In this document: positions 21,180-33,017 of the stretch, piece after piece
How the letters are laid out: every line of letters starts with the position of its first letter
How positions within the stretch are numbered: position 1 is the stretch's first letter
Source: Mycoplasmopsis bovis PG45
GTDB taxonomy: Bacteria > Bacillota_I > Bacilli_A > Mycoplasmatales > Metamycoplasmataceae
Direction: 5' to 3'
NCBI RefSeq assembly: GCF_000183385.1
Contig: NC_014760.1
Coordinates: forward strand, 806,001-870,000
DNA length: 64,000 nt
The notes under the pieces: model-generated
What the model was told of the DNA's origin: nothing
Databases searched by the model: none
The model's input: only the letters and a program-made list of their open reading frames with translations
Position numbers and translations under genes: made by a program

Positions 21180-24100
21180 TATAGTCTCCCTCATTACCAA
21201 CTGAATTGCTTATGTCAAAGTACTGTTGGGCTTCTTCATCATCTTCTTCGTTATTTGCAGTCGTAATATCTAATTTCATTCCCAATCCATTTAATTCATA
21301 GTTTAATACGTTAAATGATTCAGGAATTCCTGGAGTTGGTAAATCCTTGCCAGTAACTAGTGATGTATATAGTTGGTTACGTCCTACAATGTCATCAGAC
21401 TTGTATGTAAGAATTTCTTGCAACACATTAGCTGCACCATATGATTCAATAGCTCAGGTTTCCATTTCACCAAATCTTTGACCACCATTTTGGCTCTTTC
21501 CACCAAGTGGTTGTTGAGTAATAAGTGAATATGGGCCAACACTACGTGCATGCATTTTGTCATCAACCATGTGGTTAAGTTTGAACATATACATAACACC
21601 AACTGACACAGGATTGTCAAATTTTTCCCCAGTAATAGGGTCTATTAATGTTTGTTTTCCTGATAAAGGCAAGCCAGCTTCTGAAATAACATCTTGTATA
21701 GCTTCTTTTTTAACACCATCAAACACAGGAGTAACAAATTTGCATCCTAAACTTCTAGCGGCCATACCTAAATGAACTTCTAAGACTTGACCAATGTTCA
21801 TACGTGAAGGCACACCTTGAGGATTAAGCATAACATCAATTGGTGTTCCATCTTCTAAGTGTGGCATATCTTCTTCAGGAAGAATAACTGAAACAACACC
21901 TTTGTTACCGTGACGTCCAGACATCTTGTCACCTACACGAATTTTACGTTTTACAGCGATAGAAACCTTGACAATCATATCAATGCCATCTTCAAGTAAG
22001 TCTTTGTTTTCTCTACTTAGAATTTCGACACCAATAACTGTTCCATTGTGGCCATTTTTAACTTTAAGTGAAGTATCTTTAACATTTAGTTGTCTTTGGC
22101 CCAAAATTGCAGCAAGTAACTTTTCTTCTCTAGATGGGTTATCATCGCCTTTAGGTGAAACACGTCCAACTAAAACATCTCCTGGAATAACTTCAGAACC
22201 AACTAAAACAATACCATGTTCATCTAAGTGTCTAATAGCATACTTAGATACGTTTGGAATGTCTCTAGTTAATTCATCAGCACCGGCTTTGCTAGTTCTA
22301 AATTGAATAGTTTGTTCTTCAATATGAATTGATGTAAGAACATCTTTTTTAGCTAATCTTTCGTTTAAAACAATAGCATCTTCATAGTTATAGCCTTTAT
22401 ATGTTGAAAAAGCAACTAGAAGGTTCTTACCTAAAGCAAGTTCCCCATCCTTGAAGCTTGACCCATCAACTAATAAATCGCCTTTAGCAACTTCTTGACC
22501 AACTTTAATAATAGGTTTTTGGTGAATAACTGTATCTTGATTTGAACGTTGGAAGTTTTTTAAATTATATGTATCTAATGTGCCTTTATTATTCCTAATT
22601 TTAATTTTGGCGCCATCAACATATTCAACTTTTCCCTCTTGTCTTGCTCTGAAGTTAGCGGCTGAAAATTTAGCAATATCTGCCTCATTACCAGTAGCTA
22701 CAAAAGCTGCTTCAGTTTCTAAAAGTGGAACTGCTTGACGTTGCATGTTCGAACCCATAAGTGCACGGTTAGCATCATCATTTTCTAAAAATGGAATACA
22801 TCCAGCAGCAACTGAAACCATTTGTCTTGATGAAACTTCAATTAAATCAACATCACTAGGTTTACCTAAAATATATGTGTAATTTTTTCTAATTGTGAGT
22901 GTTTCATCTATTAATCTATTATTATCATCAACAGTTGCTGTTGATTGAGCAATGTTGTATCCAAATTCGTCAGCAGCTGTTAAATAAACTACATTGTCAT
23001 AGTCAACTACTGAGTTTTCAACTTTAAAATATGGAGTTTGTAAAAAACCATATTCATTAACACTAGCATAAGTTGCAAGGTTAAGAATAAGACCAATGTT
23101 TGGCCCTTCAGGAGTTTCAATAGGACAAATTCTTCCATAATGAGTAGCGTGCACGTCACGAACTTCGAATTGTGCAGTATCACGATTAAGACCACCAGGG
23201 CCTAAAGAAGTAATACGTCTTTCGTTTGAAATTTCAGCCAAAGCATTAATTTGATCCATAAATTGAGACAATTTTGAGCTATTGAAGAATGTTTTCATTT
23301 GGTTTGAAACCAGTTTGTTATTTGTAATATTTTTAGGAGTAATCTTTTCAGGCTCTTTAGCTGACATTCTTTCTCTAGTGGTTTTTTCCAATTTTGAAAG
23401 TCCAACATTCAATTGATTTTGCATCAATTCGCCAACTGAAACTATTCTTTTATTAATCATAGAATCGGCATCATCATCTTGTCCAATTCCTTCTAATAGA
23501 TTGAAATAGTAATTAATTGCAGCAATAATATCTGATGCAATTAAGTGTTGTGCATCGCATTTAGGATCATTTCCAATAACTAGTGTTGAAAGACCTTTGT
23601 CCATTTTCTTTCTATTAGCAAAAACTAAAAGTTTTGTGACTTTATTTGACTTCTTTAAATATGGATAAGCTGGATCTGTATAAAGTTTTGCATAAAGAAT
23701 TTCAGGATTAATGCCTTCAATTTCTGTTGTTTTTAATGTTCCATTATTGAAGTTGTTTTGAATAAGTAAAGCTAACTTATGTTCAATAAAAGTTCCCTTT
23801 TCTAAGAATAATTGCTCGCCGTTTTCATCTTTAATTTCTAAGTCTTGACCTAAATATGTCTCAGTGATACGGTCTATTAAACTTAGCTTTTTGTTAAGTT
23901 TGTATCTACCAGTGGCGCCAAGACTATAACGTTTTTTGTTAAATAAAAGCGATGGCAAAAGATTAGCTGCTGATGTTTCAGTCATCAGATCGCCTCTACG
24001 GATAGTTCTAAACAAGATTTCTCTACAGTTTTGGATAACTGTCATAGGATCTTCGCTAGATTTAAGACTTTTATCTCTAAGTAGTGTTTCTTCTAATTCA

Positions 24101-24807
24101 GGAGAATTACCAAAAAGATCATGAATGTTTTGTTCATTAAGACCTAAAGCACCCAAAAATACTGCAAGATTTATGTTCTTGTTTTTATCAATCTTAATTT
24201 TTACTGAATCAGGATTTTTAGTTGTAACTTTGTGTGAAATTTCAACTCATGAACCTAATCTAGGCAAAATTTCTAACTTGTTAAACAAGTCATCAGATTG
24301 CTTGTTACGCACACCACAACCAAAGTATGCACTAGGCGAACGAATTAACTGACTAACTATAACTTTTTCGCTTCCATTAATAATAAAACTTCCACCAGAG
24401 TTCATAAGTGGAATTTCGCCAAGTAAAACTTCGTCATCTTTAACAACACCTTTGTCAGATGTTACCTTAAACTTAGCAAAAAGCTTAGCTGCATAGTTAA
24501 TACCTTTCGCTTTTGCTTCGATAATTGCATCATATTCCTTAGGTGGCACTTCTAATCTTGCAGAATTAAGAATGTATTCTAAAGAAACTTTTTTGTTGCT
24601 AGAAACAATTGGGTAATGTTCCCTTAAAATTTCTTCAATTCCACTCTTTTTGAATCATTCAAATGACTCTTTTGACATATTTAAAAAGTCAGGAACTTCT
24701 CAAGTAACTTTTGTTGCTGAATAGTCACGACGCTCAGTCATTGGACCAAATTTTCTAACTTTGTATGGGTATTTATTTTGATATTTATCATGTGTTAATG
24801 TTGACAT
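21172..24807 (-). CDS. rpoB: DNA-directed RNA polymerase beta subunit
   Basis: This 1211-residue beta subunit forms the other half of the polymerase active-site cleft with beta'. Conserved stretches include the fork/rifampicin region ([18 protein letters not shown]...GPGGL), [35 protein letters not shown] and the C-terminal [11 protein letters not shown]. At the position equivalent to E. coli His526 the residue is Asn528, the same substitution reported to underlie natural rifampicin insensitivity in Spiroplasma citri. The start ATG at 24807 follows AGGGAG. The last codons form an acidic tail ([14 protein letters not shown]). The rpoB-rpoC order is the bacterial norm, but rplJ-rplL is not immediately upstream here; a lipoprotein gene lies between. 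Confidence 0.97.
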
Positions 24808-24980
24808 ATTGATAATACTCCCTCTAACTTTTAAAAACAGATAAAGTAGTAAAAAATCAATACTTTTTTATAAAGTATTAAATTTAATAGTTAAAGTTTA
24901 CCATAATTGTAAGTTTTGTATACAAAAATCATTTATTTTATAAGCAAAATAATTTTATAATAATATGTTGCTGTTTATGC

Positions 24981-24992
24981 CTGTTTTACAGG
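24981..24992 (+). repeat. dispersed CTGTTTTAYAGG motif, copy 1
   Basis: CTGTTTTACAGG in the rpoB/lipoprotein intergenic region; one of seven intergenic or near-intergenic copies in the window. Confidence 0.6.
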
Positions 24993-25118
24993 ATAATTAG
25001 CCAAAAATATATTCATTTTTATCTGATATTTTTATTTTTATCTGGTTTTGTAAGTAAATTCTACATTATTTGTATGTTTGCATAAACTATAAACGAATGA
25101 CAAAATAATACTAAGCTT

Positions 25119-25143
25119 GCAACTGGAAATTTTCCATAGTTGC
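25119..25143. promoter_or_regulatory. palindrome with TGGAAANTTTCCA core
   Basis: A 25-base near-palindrome (GCAACT...AGTTGC arms) with a perfect 13-base core, TGGAAATTTTCCA, at 25124-25136. It lies 110-135 bases upstream of the coiled-coil lipoprotein and over 300 bases upstream of rpoB. The core is the same palindrome found upstream of the lactonase/PTS operon (54786-54798), differing only in the central base. It is probably an operator. The rest of the 446-base gap (24808-25253) shows no gene. Confidence 0.5.
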
Positions 25144-25253
25144 TAATAAATTTAGATTTTTTTACTAACTTTAATTTGGCAATTTTTTATTTTTTGTGTA
25201 TATTAAAAGAATATTCAAAGTTTTTATTTTAGAGTTTTTATTTTAGGAGAAAA

Positions 25254-25898
25254 ATGAAATCTAAATTTTTAATGACATTACCAGCACTAATTTCACTTCC
25301 AATAATTTCAGCAACATGCACAAATGTTAACCAGAATAACTCGGCTTCAGAAACTAAGAAACCTAATGCAAACAATAAGAGTCAAAATGACAAAATTATT
25401 GTTCATAATGGTAGCACCAATGAAGATGACAATAAGATTAATAATGATCAATCAAAACCTGGTCAAAATAATGGAACTAATACTAACAATAACAACACTC
25501 CTATGCCAAATGAAAATGCTACACCATCGCCAAATTCAAACAAGGATGATTCTAATTCACAAGACAATGAGCAAAACAAACAAATGCTTACTAAATTAGA
25601 AAAAGAACTTACTGATCTTAGGGCCAAGAAAGCTGAATTAGAGAAAACAGTAAATGAAAACAGTGATAAAGTTAAGCAACTTGAAGATGAATACCAAAAA
25701 ATAGAGAAAGAATTAGTGGAAAAAAATAGCCAAGATCTTAATACAAAGCTAATGGAAAAGTATAATGAATACGAGGCTCTTTATTCAAAAGTTACACAAG
25801 CTAAAAATGATCTAGAAATTATAAATAAAGATATGTTAATTGAAAATTTAGAAAAACAAGTCACAGAACTAAAAAATAAAATCAAAACAGTTGCTTAA
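25254..25898 (+). CDS. coiled-coil lipoprotein
   Basis: This 214-residue predicted lipoprotein starts at ATG 25254 with an AGGAGA ribosome site. The signal peptide MKSKFLMTLPALISLPIIS is followed by ATC with Cys22 as the likely lipidation site (Thr at -1 is tolerated in mycoplasmas). Residues about 25-110 are a low-complexity Asn/Asp/Ser/Lys linker. Residues about 115-214 form a heptad-rich coiled coil (KLEKELTDLRAKKAELEKTV, LEDEYQKIEKELVEK). No catalytic motif is visible. It stands alone with its own terminator at 25942. The layout (anchor, flexible linker, coiled coil) is common among variable mycoplasma surface lipoproteins. Function is unknown; adhesion or scaffolding are guesses. Confidence 0.82.
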   Translation: MKSKFLMTLPALISLPIISATCTNVNQNNSASETKKPNANNKSQNDKIIVHNGSTNEDDNKINNDQSKPGQNNGTNTNNNNTPMPNENATPSPNSNKDDSNSQDNEQNKQMLTKLEKELTDLRAKKAELEKTVNENSDKVKQLEDEYQKIEKELVEKNSQDLNTKLMEKYNEYEALYSKVTQAKNDLEIINKDMLIENLEKQVTELKNKIKTVA

Positions 25899-25941
25899 TC
25901 TTAAATATATCAATCTTACAATAATTTTATATTAGTATAAG

Positions 25942-25974
25942 ACAGAGCCTTTGGCGTAAATGCTCTGTTTTTTG
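25942..25974 (+). terminator. terminator after coiled-coil lipoprotein
   Basis: ACAGAGC / GCTCTGT stem with a 13-base loop, followed by TTTTTTGTT. Confidence 0.85.
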
Positions 25975-25988
25975 TTAAAGCACTAAGC

Positions 25989-26027
25989 AAATTAAAAATC
26001 TAACCTCACGGTCAGATTTTTAATTTG
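25989..26027 (-). terminator. terminator after rplL
   Basis: A 13-bp AT-rich stem (AAATTAAAAATCT / AGATTTTTAATTT) directly beyond the rplL stop. It is symmetrical and could act in both directions, back-to-back with the lipoprotein terminator. Confidence 0.75.
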
Positions 26028-26032
26028 CCTTA

Positions 26033-26404
26033 TTATTTTAATTCAACATCAGCGCCAGCTTCAACTAATTTAGCTTTTAAAGCTTCAGCTTCAGCAGCAG
26101 GAATGTTTTCTTTTAATGTAGCAGGAAGTGTTGAAACTAGTTTGTTTGCATCCATTAATGCAAGGTTAAGAAGTTCTTTAACTGCTTTAACAATAGCAAG
26201 TTTTTTACCATTGTCAGACTTAAGAATAACTGAAAGTGTTGATTTCTTTTCTTCAGCTTCAGCAGCAGGTGCAGCAGCAGCAACAGCAACAGCAGAAGGG
26301 TCGATACCAAATTCTTCTTTCATTGCTTCAACTAATTCCATAACTTCTTTAATTGACATTTCTTTTAATGAAGAAATAAATGATTCTTTTGTTAATTTTG
26401 CCAT
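26033..26404 (-). CDS. rplL: 50S ribosomal protein L7/L12
   Basis: This 123-residue stalk protein forms the mobile dimers on L10 that recruit translation GTPases. It has the N-terminal dimerisation region ([30 protein letters not shown]), an Ala/Glu-rich hinge ([13 protein letters not shown]) and a globular C-terminal domain. The C-terminal domain ends GLKE-like as [13 protein letters not shown]. Start ATG 26404 with AAAGGA upstream; it follows rplJ by 26 bases in the usual operon. Identity is certain. Confidence 0.96.
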   Translation of the reverse strand: MAKLTKESFISSLKEMSIKEVMELVEAMKEEFGIDPSAVAVAAAAPAAEAEEKKSTLSVILKSDNGKKLAIVKAVKELLNLALMDANKLVSTLPATLKENIPAAEAEALKAKLVEAGADVELK

Positions 26405-26430
26405 GATATTAATCCTTTCTTTAAAAAGTA

Positions 26431-26934
26431 TTATTCACTTTCTTTTTCACTATATAGTTTTAAAGAAAGAGAGAGTTGTTGTAATGGAGCAATAAGTGAA
26501 CGTGCAAGAATTGATAATGCTTCTTCATAGTTTGGTAATGAAGCAACTTCAGCAACACCTTTTGCATCAATAACATTATTTTCAAATACACCAGCTTTAG
26601 GTACTAATAATTTGTTTTCTTTTGCAAATTTAACTAATACTTTAGCAGCTGCATTATCTTCTAGATTGCTAAATACAAATAGGTTAGGACCAACTAAATG
26701 TTCATCAAGATCATAACCAGCTTTCTTAGCTGCTAACTTAAACAATCTATTTTTATAAACTTTAACTTCAATGCCTAATTTTTTGGCACTAACACGTAAG
26801 TTTTTAAGGTCAGCAACAGTTAAACCACGATATTCAGCAACAACGAATCCTTTAGCTGTAGAAATTTTTTGACTAATTTCTTCAACTGTTTCAATTTTTG
26901 CTAATCTGTTTGCTGTTTCTTTGATTGTATGCAT
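26431..26934 (-). CDS. rplJ: 50S ribosomal protein L10
   Basis: This 167-residue L10 anchors the L7/L12 stalk to 23S rRNA. The conserved region [18 protein letters not shown]...[12 protein letters not shown] near residues 30-65 is clear. I chose ATG 26934 ([13 protein letters not shown]), which sits behind a strong AAAGGGGGA site; an upstream in-frame start would add 14 unlikely residues across that site. The gene is followed by rplL in the conserved stalk operon, and a candidate L10-binding leader lies about 75-120 bases upstream. The stalk operon is here separated from rpoBC. Confidence 0.95.
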   Translation of the reverse strand: MHTIKETANRLAKIETVEEISQKISTAKGFVVAEYRGLTVADLKNLRVSAKKLGIEVKVYKNRLFKLAAKKAGYDLDEHLVGPNLFVFSNLEDNAAAKVLVKFAKENKLLVPKAGVFENNVIDAKGVAEVASLPNYEEALSILARSLIAPLQQLSLSLKLYSEKESE

Positions 26935-27012
26935 CAAATTTCCCCCTTTCATAATAAATAAAGAGTTCCAATACAATAGACAATAATAGTTATAGAAAAA
27001 CTAAGATATACA

Positions 27013-27055
27013 CTCGGTAACATATTAAGCTAGGCAGTTACTGTCTTTATGTATT
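27013..27055 (-). promoter_or_regulatory. candidate L10-binding leader of rplJ-rplL
   Basis: On the minus strand the 5' leader contains AAGACAG, a short gap, CTGCCTAG and, shortly after, ACCGAG. AAGACAG paired with CTGCC(G/T)AG is the conserved heart of bacterial L10 leaders, in which L10(L12)4 represses its own operon. The helix between the halves is shortened here. This is recognised by eye and is plausible, not proven. Confidence 0.45.
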
Positions 27056-27170
27056 GTATTTATATTTTATAATAAATTTATTTTTTCAAAGTAAAAATCT
27101 TGTGTATAATAAATATGCCTTTCTTTTGTTTTATTTCTATCAAAAACTTTAAAAGCACTGCAAACTAATT

Positions 27171-27200
27171 TTGTGGTGTTCTTAATTTTAGTAGTATAAT
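27171..27200 (+). promoter_or_regulatory. promoter of candidate small RNA
   Basis: TTGTGG at 27171-27176, an 18-base spacer, and a perfect TATAAT at 27195-27200. No ORF with a ribosome site follows before the hairpin terminator. Confidence 0.5.
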
Positions 27201-27206
27201 ATATTT

Positions 27207-27306
27207 GATCATATATAAAATAAAAGCCTTTCTTTTTTTGATTAACTACTCAAATTTTAACAAAGGCAATTAAAAAGCATCCCGAGTAAGCATAGGGTGC
27301 TTTTTA
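27207..27306 (+). ncRNA. candidate small RNA with terminator hairpin
   Basis: This interval of about 100 bases follows a perfect -10 box. It holds a GCCTTT.../AAAGGC stem (27226-27267) and ends in a strong AATTAAAAAGCA-CCC / GGG-TGCTTTTTAATT terminator hairpin. No protein-coding gene on either strand ends here, so the terminator is otherwise unexplained. It does not resemble tRNA, SRP or RNase P RNA as far as I can see. The terminator is nearly symmetrical, so the opposite strand is also possible. Confidence 0.45.
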
Positions 27307-27369
27307 ATTTAAGAATTTATAAATTAGCAACTATTGATTTTGTACAAACATTAGCATTAATAAATTGTG

Positions 27370-27375
27370 TATAAT
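27370..27375 (+). promoter_or_regulatory. -10 box of LRR lipoprotein gene
   Basis: A TATAAT hexamer 41 bases upstream of the ATG; the -35 region (AACATT) is weak. Confidence 0.5.
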
Positions 27376-27416
27376 GCAAATTAATAAAAATGTTAGCAAT
27401 TATTAGGAGAGTTATT

Positions 27417-28130
27417 ATGAAAAAGATACATAAATTAGGCTTTACTTTGCTTCCAGTTGCACTAACAGTGCCTTTAGTTTCTGCTGGCTGCAAAGATAAA
27501 AATAAATCAGAAATTAGGCTAGATGAAAACACTAAGTTATTCTACTTTGATATTAATTCAAACAATAGGGCAACCATAACAGCCTATAATCGTGCCTTTT
27601 TCGACGATTCTAATAATATAGTCGCTCAAAGCAAAGTAATTAAAATTCCTGAGAAGGTTAAGTTTAAGAATACTGAATATATTGTTGATTCAATTGGCTC
27701 AGAATCGTTTATAAACTTGACCAACCTAGAAAAAGTGGAGTTTTCTAAAAATATAAAATTTATTGGTGACAGAGCATTTGCTGGTAGTTCTAAATTAACA
27801 ACAATTAAGTTCAGCAATGATTCAGAACTAGAGGCTATAAATATTAGTGCTTTTGCTAACACTAATTTAGAAAAAATTACCCTACCTAATAAACTTTCAT
27901 TTATCGCTTCATATGCCTTTGCTAATATACAAAATGATAAATTTTCAGTAATATTGAATTCAAATTTAGATAACAATAACAAGCTTAACATAGGACAATA
28001 TGCTTTTGCTAATTTAAAGGAATCGTTTAAGTTAGAGATAAAAAATCTTAAGGAATCTACTGTCATTGGTGCTGATAAAAAATCCGAATTTGCCATTTTT
28101 ATAGGACTAAAAGACAATCAAATAATTTTT

Positions 28131-28142
<12 letters not shown>
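27417..28142 (+). CDS. BspA-type leucine-rich-repeat lipoprotein
   Basis: This 241-residue predicted lipoprotein starts at ATG 27417 after AGGAGA. The signal peptide MKKIHKLGFTLLPVALTVPL ends in VSAGC, giving Cys26 (lipobox S-A-G-C). Residues about 85-215 show BspA-like (LRR_5) repeats: IGSESFINLTNLEKVEF, IGDRAFAGSSKLTTIKF, INISAFANTNLEKITL and IASYAFANIQ. BspA-type repeats form solenoids on surface proteins and often bind host ligands. An in-frame TTG/ATG 27 bases upstream lacks a ribosome site. The gene is monocistronic and ends in a hairpin shared with lysS. Ligand and role are unknown. Confidence 0.85.
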
Positions 28143-29623
<1,481 letters not shown>

Positions 29624-29736
29624 TATTAATCATTATCTCCAAAACAAAAGATTTATATATCTTATATATCTTATATGAATATTATAAATGATGGTAAAAA
29701 ATACCCACTAGTCCCATTTATTTACTAATTTTAAAA

Positions 29737-29742
29737 TATAAT
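29737..29742 (+). promoter_or_regulatory. -10 box of nuclease gene
   Basis: A TATAAT hexamer 35 bases before the ATG of the PD-(D/E)XK protein, in the divergent gap with lysS. Confidence 0.45.
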
Positions 29743-29776
29743 ACATAATGACTGTTATTACTTATGAGGTTAACAA

Positions 29777-30667
29777 ATGGCTAAATACTATAATGGTGTG
29801 CACTACACATTAGATGAAGTAAATCATCAAGTTATCTTGATGGATAAATTTCAAGAGCAGTTATTAGGAACAAATAAATTTTTAAAGTTTAAAAAGCTAG
29901 GCGGTTCATCAATATCAAATATTTTGACACCCGATCGTTTTAATAGCGAGTTTAAGGCTTTTTGTCATATAGCTAGATTAGCTCTTCCTGTTTTACAAAA
30001 AAAATATGTTTATGCTGGTCAAATTTTAGAGCCTAAAATCATTGATAATTTGCAAGAATTTTACACCAAAAAATTGCTTAAAAGCACTATAATCAAGCAT
30101 ATTGAAGCAAAAGATGTTGATTATGACTACTTTAAAAATTTAGATATTATTGGTGGTGTGCCAGATGCTTTAGCTGAAAATGAAAAAATTGTTTTTGAAA
30201 TTAAAACAACTAATATAAAAAACTATGATTCTTGAACTTTAAACGGTCAAGCTAATAAATTAAAAAAAGATGGTGTTCCTCTTGCCTATAAAAAACAAGC
30301 ACAGCTATATGCAAGCCTTCTAGGCTACGATTCTTATATTATTGTAGGTTGCTTTTTAAATGATGATGATTATGACAAGCCCGAAAATGTTGACGTCTCA
30401 AAAAGAAAAATTGAAGCATTCCATTATTCATTAAAAAATAATTTGGATTTACAAATGCAAATCAAAGATGACATTCAAAAAATAATAGAGTTTCATAAAA
30501 GATATAGCGTTTTAAAAGAAAAGAAATCGCCTAAGTATGATTTAATTCATGACAAAGATCAGGTGGACTATCTTAGATGCAAAAATGAAACCGAAAGAAG
30601 AGAACTTTTTGACAAATGAAAAGAAATGGGTAAAATTGATAATGATTTTCCATTTGAATCATTTTAA
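29777..30667 (+). CDS. MAGa7180-type putative nuclease, PD-(D/E)XK fold
   Basis: This 296-residue protein starts at ATG 29777 after GAGG. It carries the core of YqaJ/lambda-exonuclease-like nucleases: a Glu in GQILEPKIIDNL (near residue 83), Asp in GGVPDAL (near 130), the EIK motif in VFEIKTTN (near 140), and a conserved Gln/Tyr helix KKQAQLYASLLGY. The first TGA is Trp155. Mycoplasma genomes carry such proteins annotated as MAGa7180-family putative nucleases. The role is unproven: recombination, repair or recycling of host DNA are all possible. It precedes tex by 44 bases on the same strand, with a CTGTTTTATAG motif between. Confidence 0.7.
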
Positions 30668-30675
30668 TAAAATCC

Positions 30676-30686
30676 CTGTTTTATAG
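30676..30686 (+). repeat. dispersed CTGTTTTAYAGG motif, copy 2
   Basis: CTGTTTTATAG starting 9 bases after the nuclease stop codon. Confidence 0.55.
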
Positions 30687-30711
30687 CATTTTTGAGAAAA
30701 TAGAGGTAATT

Positions 30712-32871
30712 ATGAACATATCAATTACATACGTAGCTAATCAGCTTAAGCTTAATGAAGACCAAGTTTCAGTGGTGCTGAATTTATTAAATGAAGGAGC
30801 AACAGTTCCCTTTATTGCTAGATATCGTAAAGCCTTGACAGGCGGGCTAGATGAAGAAATTATTCAAGAAATTCATCAAATGTATATCTACAATATTGAG
30901 CTAAATAAGCGTAAGGAAGCGATTGTCAAAATTTTAGAAGAAAAGAAACTTTTAACACCTGAATTGAAAGCTAAAATCGATGAAGTAGATACTAAAGCTG
31001 CCTTAGAAAATATTTATGAGCCATTTAAAGTTGGTAAGAAAACTAAAGCAACTGAAGCTATTGCATTAGGCTTAGAACCTTTAGCAAAATTAATTTTAGA
31101 ATCAGACAATCCAAAATTTAATCCATATAGAGAAGCTGAAAATTACCTTACTGAAAAGGTGCAAAGCGTTGAGTTTGCTATTGAACAAGCTCAATATATT
31201 ATTAGTCAAATCATTTCGCAAGATGTTTCAAATCGTGAAATGATTAAAAATCAAATTTACAACTATGGTTTTATCGTTACCAAAAAGAAAAAAGATGCTG
31301 AGGATGAAAAAGAAATCTTCCATATGTATTATGATCACAAGGAAAGAGTTAATAGAATTCCAAATCATAGGGTTCTAGCTATTTCTAGGGCTGAAAGCTT
31401 AAAGATTATTTCATACAATATTGAAGAATTTAACAAAGCAAAAATAACTTATGACTTGAACCAAAAGTACTTTAAAATAAAGCAAACTGGCAAGATTATC
31501 CACGCTTCAATTATCGATAGTCTAGAAAGATTAATTCTTCCATCAATTATTAGAGAAATTAAATCCGATCTTTTTGCAAGAGCTGAAAGTGAAGCAATCA
31601 AACTTTTTGCTGAAAATGTTGAAACAATGCTTTTATTCCCTGCTGTCAAAAATAAGTGAGTAGCAGCAATAGACCCTGCGTTCGTTAATGGCTGTAAAAT
31701 AGCCATATTAGACCCTCAAGGTAATTTTATTGAAAAAGGAATAATGTATCCTAACCCTCCACAATCTAGAACCGAAAACGCTGCTAGAACAATTAACAAA
31801 TTTCTGGATAAATATCCTATAAATATAATTGTAATTGGCAACGGTACAGCTTCTAGGGAAACCGAACAATTCATTGCCTCAGTTATTAAAGAAAGAGAAA
31901 ACGCAAATAAAAGCGTAGACTTACAATTTGCAATAGTGTCTGAGGTTGGGGCTTCAGTTTACTCAGCTTCTGATATAGCTATAAAAGAGTTTCCTGACCT
32001 AAATGTTGAAGAAAGAAGTGCAATCAATATTGGTAGAAGATTCCAAGATCCATTGAATGAATTAATAAAAATTGACCCGAAATCTATTGGAGTAGGTCAG
32101 TATCAATATGATGTGAATCAAAAAGAACTTTCGCAAGCATTAGAGTTTAAAGTTGACAAAGCAGTTAACTTAGTGGGGGTTGATTTAAACACTGCTTCAG
32201 CACAAATACTTAAATTTGTCTCAGGTCTAAATAGTAAACTTGCACAAAATATTATTGAATACCGTAGTAAAATAGGCAAATTTAACAATCGTGAAGAATT
32301 ACTTAAAGTTAAATCTCTTGGTGCAAACACTTATGAACAAGCTGTTGGTTTTTTAAGAATTCACGATTCAGATAACTTCTTTGATAGAACAAGCATCCAC
32401 CCAGAATCATATGAATTAGCGAAAAAAATTGTTAATAAACTTCAAATTGACTTAGATAATATAAATTCAGAATCACTTAAAAATGCTGATGTTAAGCAAT
32501 TGGCCACCGAATTTGGCTCTAATGAATATGATGTGAAGTTAATTATCGACTCACTTATAAACCCAACTAAAGATATCAGAGATGAAAAAGAAGGCTATAA
32601 ACTTAAAAAAGACATTCTTAATTTAGAAGATCTTAAGGTTGGTATGATTTTAGATGGCTCAGTTCAAAATATTACTGACTTTGGAATCTTTGTTTATATA
32701 GGGATTAAGCAAGCTGTGTTAGTTCATATTTCTAAAATGAAAAAGAGTCCAACTCATTATGTAGCTCATCCTAAAGATTTAGTTAAACCTGGTGACGTTG
32801 TGACATTAGAAATAATAGAAATTAACAAAGAAAATGACAAAATTCAGGGCAAGCTAATTTGACCAGAATAA
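30712..32871 (+). CDS. tex: Tex-family S1 RNA-binding protein
   Basis: This 719-residue Tex (YhgF/Spt6-like) protein is a cytosolic nucleic-acid-binding factor linked to transcription and RNA metabolism. An N-terminal helical Tex domain (VPFIARYRKALTGGLDEE) is followed by a YqgF/RNase H-like core (WVAAIDPAFVNGCKIAIL...NPPQSRTENA, then VIGNGTASRETEQF) and helix-hairpin-helix repeats (VGVDLNTAS, KSLGANTYEQAVGFLRI). It ends with an S1 domain (VGMILDGSVQNITDFGIFVYIG...GLVHIS-like). Start ATG 30712 with GAGG upstream. The frame closes as LIWPE at 32871. Length matches the family. The CIRCE-regulated clpB gene follows but has its own promoter. Confidence 0.94.
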
Positions 32872-32882
32872 CTATAAAACAG
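32872..32882 (-). repeat. dispersed CTGTTTTAYAGG motif, copy 3 (inverted)
   Basis: CTATAAAACAG immediately after the tex stop codon. Confidence 0.55.
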
Positions 32883-32943
32883 TCAAATAATAATTATTAT
32901 CAACAATAAAACATAATTCAAGAGCACAAAATTCTTGAATTTT

Positions 32944-32970
32944 TTAGCACTCTAACATTTAAAGTGCTAA
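32944..32970 (+). promoter_or_regulatory. CIRCE operator (HrcA site) upstream of clpB
   Basis: TTAGCACTC, nine bases, AAGTGCTAA: the CIRCE consensus with a single mismatch (A for G) in the right arm. It lies 47 bases before the clpB ATG. CIRCE binds the HrcA repressor, so clpB should be heat-induced. In mycoplasmas ClpB is a known CIRCE/HrcA target. Confidence 0.92.
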
Positions 32971-33017
32971 AATATTTGTATTAGATTGTTATTATTAGAT
33001 TGTCATGGAGGTATATT

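Noticed and set aside
21384-21620. Minus-strand ORF overlapping the end of rpoB
   Set aside because: A different frame of conserved rpoB coding sequence; composition is typical of a shadow.
25324-25599. Met/Ile/Leu-rich plus-strand ORF inside the coiled-coil lipoprotein
   Set aside because: It is an out-of-frame shadow of the Asn/Lys-rich linker and has no ribosome site.
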